Assembly (NCBI GenBank): GCA_002683405.1
Contig: NYTH01000017.1
Coordinates: 1 to 64,000, forward strand
Direction of reading: 5' to 3'
DNA: 64,000 bases
From: Salinisphaeraceae bacterium
Lineage (GTDB): Bacteria > Pseudomonadota > Gammaproteobacteria > Nevskiales > Salinisphaeraceae
Below, piece by piece: positions 20,087 through 28,628 of this stretch (the first letter of the stretch is position 1; every line of letters starts with the position of its first letter). The position numbers and the translations under genes were made by a program. The notes under the pieces are model-generated. The model ran no database searches. It was not told the origin of the DNA and worked only from the letters and a program-made list of their open reading frames with translations.

Positions 20087-21534
20087 GAGTCATTCCAGGG
20101 TGAAAGCAGCGCCATCAGCGGCCCGGGCAAAAAGAACAGACAGAAGCAGCCGGTCGCCGTGAGGCACAGCGGTACGACGCTCGCCAGCGGCGCCTCGCGC
20201 AGGCCGATCGGCGACCCGGCCGGCGGCTTGAACAGGAAAGCCCGCGCCGGAATCGGCAGAAGATAGGCGATGTTCAGCAGGGAACTGATCATGAAGACCG
20301 CCATCATGATGGCCTGTTCGGCATCCAGCGCGCCGAGCATCAGATACCACTTGCTCCAGCTGCCGCCCAGCGGCGGCAGGCCGATGATCGACAGCGACGC
20401 GATCAGGAAGGCGCCAAAGGTGAACGGCATGGCCCGGCCCAGCCCGTCCAGCTCGCTGACCAGCGTCTTGTGCGCCGCGGTGTAGATCGCTCCGGCGCAG
20501 AAGAACAGGGTGATCTTGCCGAAGGCGTGCATCAGGATGTGCATGGCGCCGCCCATCACGCTCATGCTTGTGGCCAGTGCCGCGCCCAGTGTGATGTAGG
20601 CCAGCTGGCTCACCGTGGAATAGGCCAGGCGCTCCTTGAGATTGTCACGCGTCAAGGCAATCAGCGATGCCGCGATCAAGGTGAAGGCGGCCACCCACAT
20701 CACCGGCCGCGTGATATCGCCCTGCGCCGCGAAATCCAGACCGAAGATGTACACGGTAATCTTCAGAATGCTGAACACGCCCGCCTTGACTACCGCTACG
20801 GCATGCAGCAGGGCGGAGACCGGCGTGGGCGCCACCATGGCGGCCGGCAACCACTTGTGAAACGGCATGAGCGCGGCCTTGCCCACACCAAAGGCAAACA
20901 TCAGGTACAGCAGCGTGGCCATGCCCTGTGAGACCTGCCCGTCGAGAATGCCGCCAGGCTCGAAACGCATCGTGCCCGTGAGCACCCAGGTGAGCACGAT
21001 GGCAGGCAACAGCAGGCCGATGGAGGTGCCCAGCAGAATACCCAGATAGATGCGGCCGCCGCGCCGAGCAGCGGCATTACCCTTGTGCGTGACCAGCGGA
21101 TAGGTGGATAGCGTCAACAGCTCGTAGAACAGGAAGAGGGTCAGCAGGTTATCGGCCAGGGCCACGCCCATTGCGCCGCAGATCGCAATGGCAAAACAGG
21201 TAAAGAAGCGCGTCTGATGCGCCTCGTTGTTGCCCCGCATGTAGCCGGCCGCATATAGCGTGGTTACAAACCACAGACCCGAGGCCACCGAGGCAAACAG
21301 CAGGCCCAGCGGCTCCAGCGAGAACGCCAGTTGCGCCGAGCCCAGAAAGTCGAAAAGCACGACGGTGGGCGTTTCGCCGGCGGTAACGGCCGGATACCAG
21401 CTGAAGGTCAGCGCAGCCAGCACCGCAGCGGTGACCAGGCTCAGCGCTTCTCGCAGGTTCGGCAAGCGACCCGCCATAACCACCAGCAGGGCGCCGGCCA
21501 GCGGCAGGAACGGCAGCCACAGCAGCGACATCAC
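20083..21534 (-). CDS. second NuoM/MrpD-like antiporter subunit
   Basis: A 483-residue polytopic protein of the NuoM/MrpD family. Typical features are LFLFYELLTLSTYPLVTH (helix 5 Glu), KAALMPFHKWLPAAMVAP (helix 7 Lys) and STVSQLAYITLG in the middle. It starts with GTG at 21534, overlapping the mrpD stop, or with the ATG at 21531. A single mrpD is normal in Mrp operons, so this is an additional proton channel-like subunit. Confidence 0.85.
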   Translation of the reverse strand: MMSLLWLPFLPLAGALLVVMAGRLPNLREALSLVTAAVLAALTFSWYPAVTAGETPTVVLFDFLGSAQLAFSLEPLGLLFASVASGLWFVTTLYAAGYMRGNNEAHQTRFFTCFAIAICGAMGVALADNLLTLFLFYELLTLSTYPLVTHKGNAAARRGGRIYLGILLGTSIGLLLPAIVLTWVLTGTMRFEPGGILDGQVSQGMATLLYLMFAFGVGKAALMPFHKWLPAAMVAPTPVSALLHAVAVVKAGVFSILKITVYIFGLDFAAQGDITRPVMWVAAFTLIAASLIALTRDNLKERLAYSTVSQLAYITLGAALATSMSVMGGAMHILMHAFGKITLFFCAGAIYTAAHKTLVSELDGLGRAMPFTFGAFLIASLSIIGLPPLGGSWSKWYLMLGALDAEQAIMMAVFMISSLLNIAYLLPIPARAFLFKPPAGSPIGLREAPLASVVPLCLTATGCFCLFFLPGPLMALLSPWNDS

Positions 21535-23009
21535 GGCGTGCCACCCAGCAATTGCCCGGCGGCCGTACGCGCAATCGCCGCAAACGGCTCGCTGTAGCTG
21601 CCGATGGCCACGTTGAGCAGGGCGAGCAGCCAGACGGAGGTCAGCATGAGAACGGGCACCGGTTCGCTGCGCGTCGTGCCTTGTGACGGCGCGCGGAAAT
21701 AAAGCGTTTCAATCACCCGCCCCATGTAGATGATCGACAGCAGCGAACTGAGCACAACGGCCCCGGCCAGAAGCCATAGCTCCTGTTCGGCCACGGCCAC
21801 CAGCAGATACCACTTCGTGATGAAGCCGCCGGTGAACGGCACACCAATGAGCGACAGGGCGCCGATGACGAATGCGGCGCCGACCCAGGGCAGGGTCCGC
21901 CCCAGGCCCGCCAGATCCGACAATCGTGCGCCGCCCGTCTTCCAGACGATGACGCCCAGCGCCAGGAACAGGCAGCCCTTGGCGACCGCATGGTTGAGCA
22001 GATGCAGCGTCGTGGCCGCCAGCCCCGCGGTGGTGACCAGCGCGGCGCCGAGCACGATGTAGCCGATTTGCGCAATGCTCGACCATGCCAGCAGCAGCTT
22101 GACGTTGTGCTGGAAGATGGCCACTACCGAGCCCGCGATCATGGCGATGGCCGCGAGCGCCATCATAAGCTCCGAAAGCATCAGGCCGTCGAAGGCCCGT
22201 TCCGGAAGAAAGACGGTATAGATGAACCGGATCAGCACGTAGGCCGCCACCTTGGTTGCGGTGGCCGCCAGCAGGGCGCTGACCAGCGACGGCGCGTAGG
22301 CATAGGCGTTGGGTAGCCAGGCGTGCAGCGGGAACAGCGCCAGCTTGATGCTCGCGCCGACCACGATGAACCCCAGCGCGGCCTTTTCGGTTCGGGAATC
22401 GGCCATGGCAGGCAGACGCTCGGCCAGATCGGCCATATTGAGCGTGCCGGTGAGCATGTACATCAGGCCAATACCGATGAGGATGAAGGTTCCCCCGACC
22501 GTGCCCATGATCAGGTACTGGAAGGCCGCGAGCAGCGCGCGGCGATTGGGCCCCATGGCGATAATGGCGTAGGACGACAGCGAGGAGATCTCGAGAAAGA
22601 CGAACAGATTGAACGCATCACCCGTAATGCTGATTCCCAGCAGGCCGGTCAGGCAGAGCAGCACCAGCGCGTAAAACAGGTAGACGCGCGTCTGCTCGAT
22701 TTCGGCCAGCACGCTGCTTCGGGCAAAAGGCGCCATCACCGCGGCCATACCGCTGACGATGAGCAGCACGAAAGCGTTCAGCGCGTCGATGCGCAACTCA
22801 ATGCCGAACGGGGGTTCCCAGCCACCCATCTCGTAGCTGAGAATCGCGCCGCTGCGTGTGGCCAGCACGAGCAGAACACTGACTGCAAAGCTCGCCCACG
22901 TGGCCAGCGTGAAGCACAGCCAGGCGCCGGCAGGTGAGCGCAACAGCACGCAGAGGGCGGACGCCAGCATGGGCAGCAGAATCTGCAGTGCGGGCAGTTG
23001 CGCCGTCAC
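21531..23009 (-). CDS. mrpD: Mrp antiporter subunit D
   Basis: MrpD is one of the two large subunits of the Na+(Li+)/H+ Mrp antiporter and is homologous to complex I NuoM/N. The 492-residue protein has about 14 helices, with Glu in NLFVFLEISSLSSYAIIA and Lys in SIKLALFPLHAWLPNAYAYAP, plus IAQIGYIVLGA. It directly follows mrpC with a GTGA overlap (start GTG at 23009), the normal C-D order, so I assign the symbol to this copy rather than the two others. Confidence 0.9.
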   Translation of the reverse strand: MTAQLPALQILLPMLASALCVLLRSPAGAWLCFTLATWASFAVSVLLVLATRSGAILSYEMGGWEPPFGIELRIDALNAFVLLIVSGMAAVMAPFARSSVLAEIEQTRVYLFYALVLLCLTGLLGISITGDAFNLFVFLEISSLSSYAIIAMGPNRRALLAAFQYLIMGTVGGTFILIGIGLMYMLTGTLNMADLAERLPAMADSRTEKAALGFIVVGASIKLALFPLHAWLPNAYAYAPSLVSALLAATATKVAAYVLIRFIYTVFLPERAFDGLMLSELMMALAAIAMIAGSVVAIFQHNVKLLLAWSSIAQIGYIVLGAALVTTAGLAATTLHLLNHAVAKGCLFLALGVIVWKTGGARLSDLAGLGRTLPWVGAAFVIGALSLIGVPFTGGFITKWYLLVAVAEQELWLLAGAVVLSSLLSIIYMGRVIETLYFRAPSQGTTRSEPVPVLMLTSVWLLALLNVAIGSYSEPFAAIARTAAGQLLGGTP

Positions 23010-23371
23010 GGCGAGTCCTCGCGGCGATCCAGCACCAGCAGATCGTCTTCCTCGTTGCTGCCGTAAGCCTCGTGTATGCGAACGATCAGGGCCAGGCCCA
23101 GCGCGGTCGTGGCCACGCCCACCACAATGGCGGTCAGAATGAGCACGTGCGGCAGCGGATGCGAATACACCGCACCGGGCTCGCCGAGGATCGGGGCCGT
23201 GCCGCCCTGAATCTTACCCGCGCTGATGTAGAGGATGAACACGGCGGTCTGGAATATGTTCAGACCGATGATCTTCTTCACAAGGTTGTCGTGCGCGATG
23301 ACGATGTAGAAGCCGATCATCATCAGCACGATGACCACCCAGAAGTTATACAGGCCGAGAAACGTCTGCAT
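23006..23371 (-). CDS. mrpC: Mrp antiporter subunit C (NuoK-like)
   Basis: A 121-residue, three-helix protein homologous to complex I NuoK. The helix-2 motif HDNLVKKIIGLNIFQTAVF and the later PLPHVLILTAIVVGVATTAL are characteristic. It starts five bases after mrpB and overlaps mrpD by four. The hydrophilic C-terminus (NEEDDLLVLDRREDSP) is probably cytoplasmic. Confidence 0.92.
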   Translation of the reverse strand: MQTFLGLYNFWVVIVLMMIGFYIVIAHDNLVKKIIGLNIFQTAVFILYISAGKIQGGTAPILGEPGAVYSHPLPHVLILTAIVVGVATTALGLALIVRIHEAYGSNEEDDLLVLDRREDSP

Positions 23372-23376
23372 GCGGA

Positions 23377-23799
23377 TCAGTCGCGTCGGCCGCGGCCGGC
23401 GAATACGTAGAAGAAACTCAGGATGACGCCGGTCACGGTCATGCCCACGCCGAATTCCACCAGAATGATGCCGATGTGCTGGCCTGCGACCGGATCACCG
23501 GCGAGGGCGTCATAGTCGAGAAAGTTGTGTCCGGCCAGCATGCTGACCACGCCGGTACCGGCGAACAGCAGCACCCCGCCGGCAGACAGAATTCGCAGCC
23601 AGGTGGCCGGGACAGCCCGCCGGGCGGCTTCCACGCCGAAAACCAGCGCGTAGAGGACAATGCCGGCGGCAAAGATCACGCCCGCCTGGAAGCCGCCGCC
23701 CGGCCCGTAATCGCCGTGGAATTGCACGTACAGGGCAAAAATCAGGATCAAGGGGACCAGCATGCGGGTGCAGACCCGCAGCAGCGTATGCTGTCTCAT
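23377..23799 (-). CDS. mrpB: Mrp antiporter subunit B
   Basis: A 140-residue protein with four hydrophobic segments and the family phrase QFHGDYGPGGGFQAGVI. The ATG at 23799 overlaps the stop of the upstream gene by one base (TAATG). A longer frame reaching to 24405 is only a reading-frame shadow of that upstream gene. MrpB is required for assembly in studied Mrp systems. Confidence 0.92.
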   Translation of the reverse strand: MRQHTLLRVCTRMLVPLILIFALYVQFHGDYGPGGGFQAGVIFAAGIVLYALVFGVEAARRAVPATWLRILSAGGVLLFAGTGVVSMLAGHNFLDYDALAGDPVAGQHIGIILVEFGVGMTVTGVILSFFYVFAGRGRRD

Positions 23800-24341
23800 T
23801 ATCGGGCAGCCTTCTTGCGGGCGCCCAGCAGCATCACAACGCCCAGCCCGGCCGTGAAGATGACGCACACTTCGCCCAGCGTGTCGTAGCCGCGGTAGCT
23901 GGCCAGCACGGCCGTGACCATGTTCGGTATGCCCACTTCCGCCTGGCTCGTTTCGACGAAACGCTCGCGCATGGGATGGTTGTGTACGGGGGTATCGCTC
24001 GCCCCGAAATGCGGCATGTCCAGGCTGGCGTACACGAGGATGGCGCCCGTGACGCACACCACGCCCAGGCCCAGTAGCGCCCGGCGGGGCAGCACGGTCT
24101 TTTCCTTTGCGGAAGTCAGCGCAAAGGTGCCCAGGAACAGCACGGTGATGATGCCGGCGCCCACCGCCGCCTCGGTCAGCGCCACATCCACTGCGTCCAG
24201 CAGCACGAACAGACTCGCCGACAGCAGACTGAACAGGCCGGTCATCATGGCGACCGGGAACAGGCTGCGCATGCGCGCGATTCCCAGCGCGGTGACGACG
24301 AGCATGCTCAGCAGCAGCGTGTTGAGGACCTCGATAATCAA
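23799..24341 (-). CDS. free-standing MrpA C-terminal module (MbhD/E-like, DUF4040)
   Basis: This 180-residue protein matches the part of MrpA that lies after the NuoL-like domain. The first half carries DVALTEAAVGAGIITVLFLG, the DUF4040/MbhD signature with an essential-type Glu. The second half carries SYRGYDTLGEVCVIFTAGLG, the MbhE/MrpA C-terminal signature (FDTLGE in other members). In standard mrp operons these are fused to a large NuoL-like domain. Here they are a separate polypeptide, as in membrane-bound hydrogenase Mbh systems. It overlaps mrpG by four bases. Confidence 0.85.
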   Translation of the reverse strand: MIIEVLNTLLLSMLVVTALGIARMRSLFPVAMMTGLFSLLSASLFVLLDAVDVALTEAAVGAGIITVLFLGTFALTSAKEKTVLPRRALLGLGVVCVTGAILVYASLDMPHFGASDTPVHNHPMRERFVETSQAEVGIPNMVTAVLASYRGYDTLGEVCVIFTAGLGVVMLLGARKKAAR

Positions 24342-24655
24342 GGCCCGGCCCCCGGACCCAGTCGTGGCTTATGGCCCTCGTGCAGGGCGGCCCGCGCCAG
24401 AGCATGGGTGGCCACGGGGCTGGTGAACAGCAGGAAGAACACGATCAGCAGCAGCTTGAAGCTGACCAGACTCAAGCCTGCCTGGACAAGCAGACCGGCC
24501 ATGATCAGCAGCATGCCGCCGGTATCGGTGACGGAAGCGGCATGCATGCGCGTGTACAGATCAGGCATGCGGAACGTGCCGATACCGCCGATGACCGCGA
24601 GCAGTCCGCCGGCCGACAGCAGCAGCCAGCTCAGATAGTACGCTGCCACATCCAT
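24338..24655 (-). CDS. mrpG: Mrp antiporter subunit G
   Basis: A 105-residue three-helix protein with the family stretch GTFRMPDLYTRMHAASVTDT in the first loop. The start overlaps the mrpF stop by one base. The C-terminal tail (HEGHKPRLGPGAGP) is soluble. Confidence 0.93.
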   Translation of the reverse strand: MDVAAYYLSWLLLSAGGLLAVIGGIGTFRMPDLYTRMHAASVTDTGGMLLIMAGLLVQAGLSLVSFKLLLIVFFLLFTSPVATHALARAALHEGHKPRLGPGAGP

Positions 24656-24945
24656 TACACGTCACCCTCGCGATCGGAAGCGCTTTCCCAGCCCAGATCG
24701 CCGTACTCCATGAATTTCAGCACCGCAACCGTGCCGATGAAGTTGATCAGCGCGTAGACGAGCGCGATATCCAGAAATTCCGGTCGGCCCGACAGAAATC
24801 CCAGCACCGCAATGAACAGTACGGTCTTGGTGCCGAATATATTGATGGCCAGGATGCGGTCGTACACGCTCGGGCCGACCAGCGCCCGCACGAGCAGCAG
24901 GAGCATCGTCACCAGGACGGCAAACATGGCAACGGCAAACATCAT
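24655..24945 (-). CDS. mrpF: Mrp antiporter subunit F
   Basis: A 96-residue, three-helix protein. The motif GPSVYDRILAINIFGTKTV is diagnostic of MrpF/PhaF (antiporter), with the acidic DIALVYALINFIGTVA helix after it. It overlaps mrpE by four bases. Confidence 0.93.
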   Translation of the reverse strand: MMFAVAMFAVLVTMLLLLVRALVGPSVYDRILAINIFGTKTVLFIAVLGFLSGRPEFLDIALVYALINFIGTVAVLKFMEYGDLGWESASDREGDV

Positions 24946-25433
24946 CCAGCGCCACGTTCGCTGCTGCGTTTCATTTGCAGAATACGGCGATGCATTTCGC
25001 CCTGTTCGAGGTCTTCTGCGGCCGTGTCCTCCAGCGCGTGAACGTCAATGGTGTCGGCTTGAACGCGCACGGACACGGTGCCGGGCGTCAGTGTGATCGA
25101 ATTGGCGTAGATGGCCTGGTACAGGGCCGTTTTTTCGCTTACCGGTACGCTAACGAGCGACGGCGATATGGCGCCGGGTCCGCCAATGATCCGTGTGACC
25201 ACGCGCAGATTGGAGCGGGCCATCTCCCGGGTCAGCCACAGCCAGTACAGGGGCAGGCGCGTGATCAGCCGCAGCGGCTGGCTTTCGGCATCCACCAGCC
25301 CCATGCGCAGACCCAGCCAGCACACCAGGGCGCAGGACAGCAGTCCCAGGCCGGTAATCAGTACGGTGTAATGGCCGGAGAGCAGCAACCAGACCAGCAG
25401 CAGGTTGGCAAACAGGCTCGCGGTATATTTCAT
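24942..25433 (-). CDS. mrpE: Mrp antiporter subunit E
   Basis: First gene of the antiporter operon. From the ATG at 25433 it has 163 residues: two or three N-terminal helices (LLLVWLLLSGHYTVLITGLG), then the soluble domain with NSITLTPGTVSVRV and DTIDVHALEDT, both typical MrpE phrases. The frame extends to 25481, but the added 16 residues are polar and unlike the family. Divergent from the PHA-depolymerase-like gene; the 87-base gap must hold both promoters. Confidence 0.92.
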   Translation of the reverse strand: MKYTASLFANLLLVWLLLSGHYTVLITGLGLLSCALVCWLGLRMGLVDAESQPLRLITRLPLYWLWLTREMARSNLRVVTRIIGGPGAISPSLVSVPVSEKTALYQAIYANSITLTPGTVSVRVQADTIDVHALEDTAAEDLEQGEMHRRILQMKRSSERGAG

Positions 25434-25520
25434 TTCTGTAGAATCCCCAATCGGACGCCAGACTAGCCGCGCCTGCTGCATGCGTCAACGCGACTTATTC
25501 CCGTTTCAGTTGCCTCTTCA

Positions 25521-26294
25521 ATGAACAAGCATTCCTGTCCGATCGGCCGTCGGATGCTGCCCTATCTTCAGGCAGACGCCGGCCGGCCCATCCTCTGTCT
25601 GAATGGTATCGGCATGCCCGCCGACATCGCTGGCCATCTTGAGCCTTTCATGAGCCGTGCCGGATTGGCCTGCCTGTCACCGGAATGGCGGGGTGCCTGG
25701 CCGGCTGTGGTCGGCACATGGCCTCGCCTTCGACGCATGGCGGGCGTGCTGGCCCGCCTGCTGGATCATGTTGGCGTGGCGCGGCTGCCGGTGCTGGGCC
25801 ACTCCTGGGGCGGTGCGCTGGCACAGGAATTCGCTCGGCGCCATCCCGACAGGGTGTCGCATCTGATCCTTGCGAACACCACGGCGGGGGCGTTCATGCT
25901 GCCGGGCAAGCTCGACGGTCTGTTCGAATTTCTCAGTCCGGGGCTGTACCGGACGGGGCCGGGCCGCAACGCCAGGCGATCGCAGCTTCGACGGTTGCCT
26001 TCAGTCGACGCGAAACTTGCCGGCTGGCAATTCACGGCGCTCAATGGCTGGACGAGCATTCACTGGCTGCATCGGCTGAATATGCCCACGCTGCTGATTG
26101 CCGGCGAGCGCGACAGCCTCGTCAGGCCGGTCAACGTGAAGATCGTGGCCTCGCGTCTGCCGCACGGGGAACTGCACTGGGTGCCGGGCGGCTCGCACAT
26201 GTGCCTGTACACCCGGGCCGACGAACTCGTGCCAAGAATCGCTAGCTTCGTCGGCTCAGGGTCTGGCGGCGGCGATGCGCCGCATAGGCAATGA
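25521..26294 (+). CDS. PhaZ-like intracellular PHA depolymerase (alpha/beta hydrolase)
   Basis: A 257-residue alpha/beta hydrolase with nucleophile Ser95 in GHSWGGALAQEFA, acid Asp198 in AGERDSL and His226 in GGSHM. Beyond the general fold it shares phrases I know from intracellular medium-chain PHA depolymerases of Pseudomonas: LNGIG near the N-terminus, TTAGAFMLPGK, and GWTSIHWLH before the acid. It would release hydroxyacids from storage granules. A phasin-like gene lies 1.7 kb away, but no PHA synthase is in the window. Alternative: another esterase of the same subfamily. Its 3' end overlaps the convergent gene by 53 bases. Confidence 0.7.
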   Translation: MNKHSCPIGRRMLPYLQADAGRPILCLNGIGMPADIAGHLEPFMSRAGLACLSPEWRGAWPAVVGTWPRLRRMAGVLARLLDHVGVARLPVLGHSWGGALAQEFARRHPDRVSHLILANTTAGAFMLPGKLDGLFEFLSPGLYRTGPGRNARRSQLRRLPSVDAKLAGWQFTALNGWTSIHWLHRLNMPTLLIAGERDSLVRPVNVKIVASRLPHGELHWVPGGSHMCLYTRADELVPRIASFVGSGSGGGDAPHRQ

Positions 26295-26952
26295 CCCCGC
26301 TCACCAGCAGCAGGATGACCGAGATCAGCAGCTGTCCACGATCGAACAGCAGCGCGGGACTGAAGCTGTCGCTGCGGGTCGCCAGCGCGAGGAAATCCAC
26401 GGACGCGCCGAAGCTCACGTAGGTAATCATCGGCGGCAGGATGCCGATGAAGGTCCCGATGAAATAGGGCCACCAGGGCACGCGCAGAAACCCGCAGCCG
26501 AAGTTGACCGGATCAAAAGGCAGATAGGCGGCGCGCAGCACGATGACGGTGGGCAGTGCCTGCTCGCGCAGGCGTCGCCGGAAGCGCGAAACTTCCTCGA
26601 CGGCAGTCTGATCGGGGTCGGCAGGGTCACCGAAGAAGCGGGCGATCCAGTATGCCGTGGCAGCCGACGTGTTTTCGCCGATGATGGTCAGCATGACGCC
26701 GGGGAGAAAACCGAACAGGCTGCCGGAGGCGATGGTCAGCCACATGGCCGGCAACAGGGTCAGCGGCCGCAGGGCATACAGCAGCACATAGATGACCGGC
26801 GCCCAGGGATTGTTTTCGGCGGCGCTATACAGCCGGCCGACGATCTGGCCGGCGGAAATGTCGTTCAGCCAGGCATAACCCAGGCCTGCAGCAAGCACGG
26901 CCAGCCATGCCGCCGCCACCAGCAGCTTGATGCGACGCGTGCGCCAGATCAC
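26242..26952 (-). CDS. TVP38/TMEM64 (DedA-like) membrane protein
   Basis: A 236-residue protein with five or six membrane helices. The SNARE-associated/VTT domain is indicated by LPAMWLTIASGSLFGFLPGVM and by VILRAAYLPFDPVNFGCGFLRVPWWPYFIGTFIGILP. Related DedA proteins take part in lipid flipping and membrane homeostasis; the function of this branch is not established. It starts four bases into the ArsR-methyltransferase gene, so the two are cotranscribed. Confidence 0.85.
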   Translation of the reverse strand: MIWRTRRIKLLVAAAWLAVLAAGLGYAWLNDISAGQIVGRLYSAAENNPWAPVIYVLLYALRPLTLLPAMWLTIASGSLFGFLPGVMLTIIGENTSAATAYWIARFFGDPADPDQTAVEEVSRFRRRLREQALPTVIVLRAAYLPFDPVNFGCGFLRVPWWPYFIGTFIGILPPMITYVSFGASVDFLALATRSDSFSPALLFDRGQLLISVILLLVSGVIAYAAHRRRQTLSRRS

Positions 26953-27881
26953 CGGGCGCGGGCCAGTAGTGTGACGACTTCGAAATAGGGGGGGCGCGCC
27001 TCGCGCGAGGTCACGCTGGAGAATTGCGTATCCAGCCGGAACTCATCTGCCCACGCGGCTAGCGCAGCCGGCTCGAAGCCCAGGTTCAGATGGTCGAACG
27101 CGGCGACCGTGGCCTCGTGGGTGTGGGTCGTGAGCGTGGTGAGCACCAGCTCGCCACCCGATCTGAGCACCCGCGCCGCCTCGGCTATAACGGCGCCCGG
27201 ACGCTCCGTGTAGCTCAAGGCGTGCATCAGGAACACCTGGTCGAACGTGTGATTCGCGAACGGCAGATGATGCATGTCGCCCTGCTGCAGCGACACGTTG
27301 GCAAAACGCTCGAGGCGCTTCTGCCCGGCCGCGAGCACCGCGGTGTTGTTGTCAATGCAGGTGACCTGCCGGGCGCGCGGCGCGAGCAACTCGCCCAGCA
27401 CGCCGTCCCCACTGGCAATGTCCAGCACGTCGCCCAGATTGAGCAGACTGATCAGCGCGCGTGCGGTGGCCTCCCAGGTTCGGCCGGGGGAGTAGTGACG
27501 GTCCATGCTGCCGGCCACCGATTCGATCCAGCTGCGGTTGCGTTCTCTCTGGCGGGCGATCTCGGCCGCCTGCTCGCGGTCGCTCTGAATGCAGTCGTCG
27601 GAGAGGTTGTCGATGAGCGTGCCCCAGAGCTGCTGCGTTTCGGGCGCGATCTGTTCGCTGTCCACCGTGTACCAGCTGGCGTTGCCGGAACGCCGATCCT
27701 GGACCAGTCCGGCGGCGCGCAGTTTGCCCAGGTGCGTTGACACGCGGCTCTGGGACAGGCCGGTGATCGCCGTCAATTCGGCCACCGTGAACCGATCTGC
27801 CTGCAGCAGCAGCAGCAGTCTCAACCGCGTGCCATCACTGAGCAGCCGCAGCAGCTCGGTGCCGGACTCCAGGTTTAGCAA
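26949..27881 (-). CDS. ArsR-type regulator fused to a SAM methyltransferase domain
   Basis: The N-terminal ~95 residues are a winged-helix ArsR domain (DGTRLRLLLLL, VAELTAITGLSQSRVSTHLGKL). The rest is a class I methyltransferase with motif I LDIASGDGVLGE (about residues 153-164) and a DQVFLMHALSYTERP core. Such fusions often lie beside methionine-cycle genes and may sense S-adenosyl compounds. None of those genes is nearby; instead it overlaps a DedA-like gene. The ArsR part lacks an obvious cysteine metal site, so metal sensing is unlikely. Confidence 0.85.
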   Translation of the reverse strand: MLNLESGTELLRLLSDGTRLRLLLLLQADRFTVAELTAITGLSQSRVSTHLGKLRAAGLVQDRRSGNASWYTVDSEQIAPETQQLWGTLIDNLSDDCIQSDREQAAEIARQRERNRSWIESVAGSMDRHYSPGRTWEATARALISLLNLGDVLDIASGDGVLGELLAPRARQVTCIDNNTAVLAAGQKRLERFANVSLQQGDMHHLPFANHTFDQVFLMHALSYTERPGAVIAEAARVLRSGGELVLTTLTTHTHEATVAAFDHLNLGFEPAALAAWADEFRLDTQFSSVTSREARPPYFEVVTLLARAR

Positions 27882-27899
27882 TACAGGATTCCCATGTGT

Positions 27900-27925
27900 A
27901 AGGGGCCGCCCGACGGCGGCCCCTT
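27900..27925 (-). terminator. strong hairpin between phasin and ArsR genes
   Basis: AAGGGGCCGCC and GGCGGCCCCTT form a perfect 11-bp stem with a four-base loop. It lies 26 bases after the phasin stop on the minus strand and just before the ArsR fusion start. The T-tail is short (TTAC). It most likely terminates the phasin transcript. Confidence 0.6.
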
Positions 27926-27950
27926 ATGCCTGGCAGGAACGATGGCCGGA

Positions 27951-28628
27951 TCAGCTGCTGCTGGACGTGCCGCCCGTGCCGGTTTTGCTGGCGGTGCCGG
28001 CCTTCTTGGCGGGTGCACGACGCTTGGCCGGTGCCTTGCGAGCAGCGCTGGTTTTCTTGCCGGTCGCAGCGCTTTTACTGGCGGACGGTTTCTTGGCTGC
28101 GGTTGTTTTCGCAGCCGCCGGCTTGCGCGCAGCGGTCTTCTTCGCCGCAGTCTTTTTGGTCGCGGTCGATTTGCGGGCGGTCGTCTTGCGGGCCGCGGTG
28201 GAGCCCGCGGTCTTCCTGCGCGTTGTGGCAGCACGCTTTTTCGGCGCGGGCCGGGCGGCGGGTGTTGCCGCGGCGGGCTGGCCGGTGGCGTCCAGTTCGC
28301 GACGCACGTCTTCTGAAATCTTCCTGCGCGTTTCATCGAGAATGGTCAGGCTCTCGCGCGCATTGTTCATGATGCGATCAATGGTTTCCTGCAGCAGCTT
28401 GAGCTGGGCGGTGGCGAGATCTCTCGGGTCGCCGCCCTTTCGCAACTGCTTGAGATTTTTCAGAGCCGCTTCGTAATGCGTCTTGATGGCGGTCAGTTCG
28501 TGCTCGACGAGCCGCTCGAAGCCATCCTGCACCGCACTGTTGGCGGAGGACATGGCGCCGGTATACGACTTGCGGAGCTTGTCGACGTCCTTGCGAAGTT
28601 TGGCGACGCGATTCTGTTTACTGGCCAT
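27951..28628 (-). CDS. phasin-like protein with Lys/Ala/Pro-rich histone-like tail
   Basis: The first ~110 residues are helical and match the phasin family (SANSAVQDGFERLVEHELTA, HYEAALKNLKQL), proteins that coat PHA granules. Residues ~115-225 are almost only A, K, T, P, R and S, with repeats of the AAKKTAARKP type, like the DNA-binding tails of PhaF and AlgP in Pseudomonas. PhaF links granules to the nucleoid, so this protein may tie granule partition to DNA. It is monocistronic by its spacing. The tail alone could also be a histone-H1-like regulator, so PHA function is inferred from the N-terminal half and the PhaZ-like neighbour. Confidence 0.65.
   Translation of the reverse strand: MASKQNRVAKLRKDVDKLRKSYTGAMSSANSAVQDGFERLVEHELTAIKTHYEAALKNLKQLRKGGDPRDLATAQLKLLQETIDRIMNNARESLTILDETRRKISEDVRRELDATGQPAAATPAARPAPKKRAATTRRKTAGSTAARKTTARKSTATKKTAAKKTAARKPAAAKTTAAKKPSASKSAATGKKTSAARKAPAKRRAPAKKAGTASKTGTGGTSSSS

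Noticed and set aside
18445-20088. 547-codon plus-strand frame opposite the antiporter genes
   Set aside because: It is antisense to well-supported membrane genes and is rich in Gln, His and Arg, a typical shadow of hydrophobic codons in GC-rich DNA.
23799-24405. N-terminal extension of the mrpB frame
   Set aside because: The added residues are the out-of-frame shadow of the MrpA-tail and mrpG genes; mrpB proper starts at 23799.
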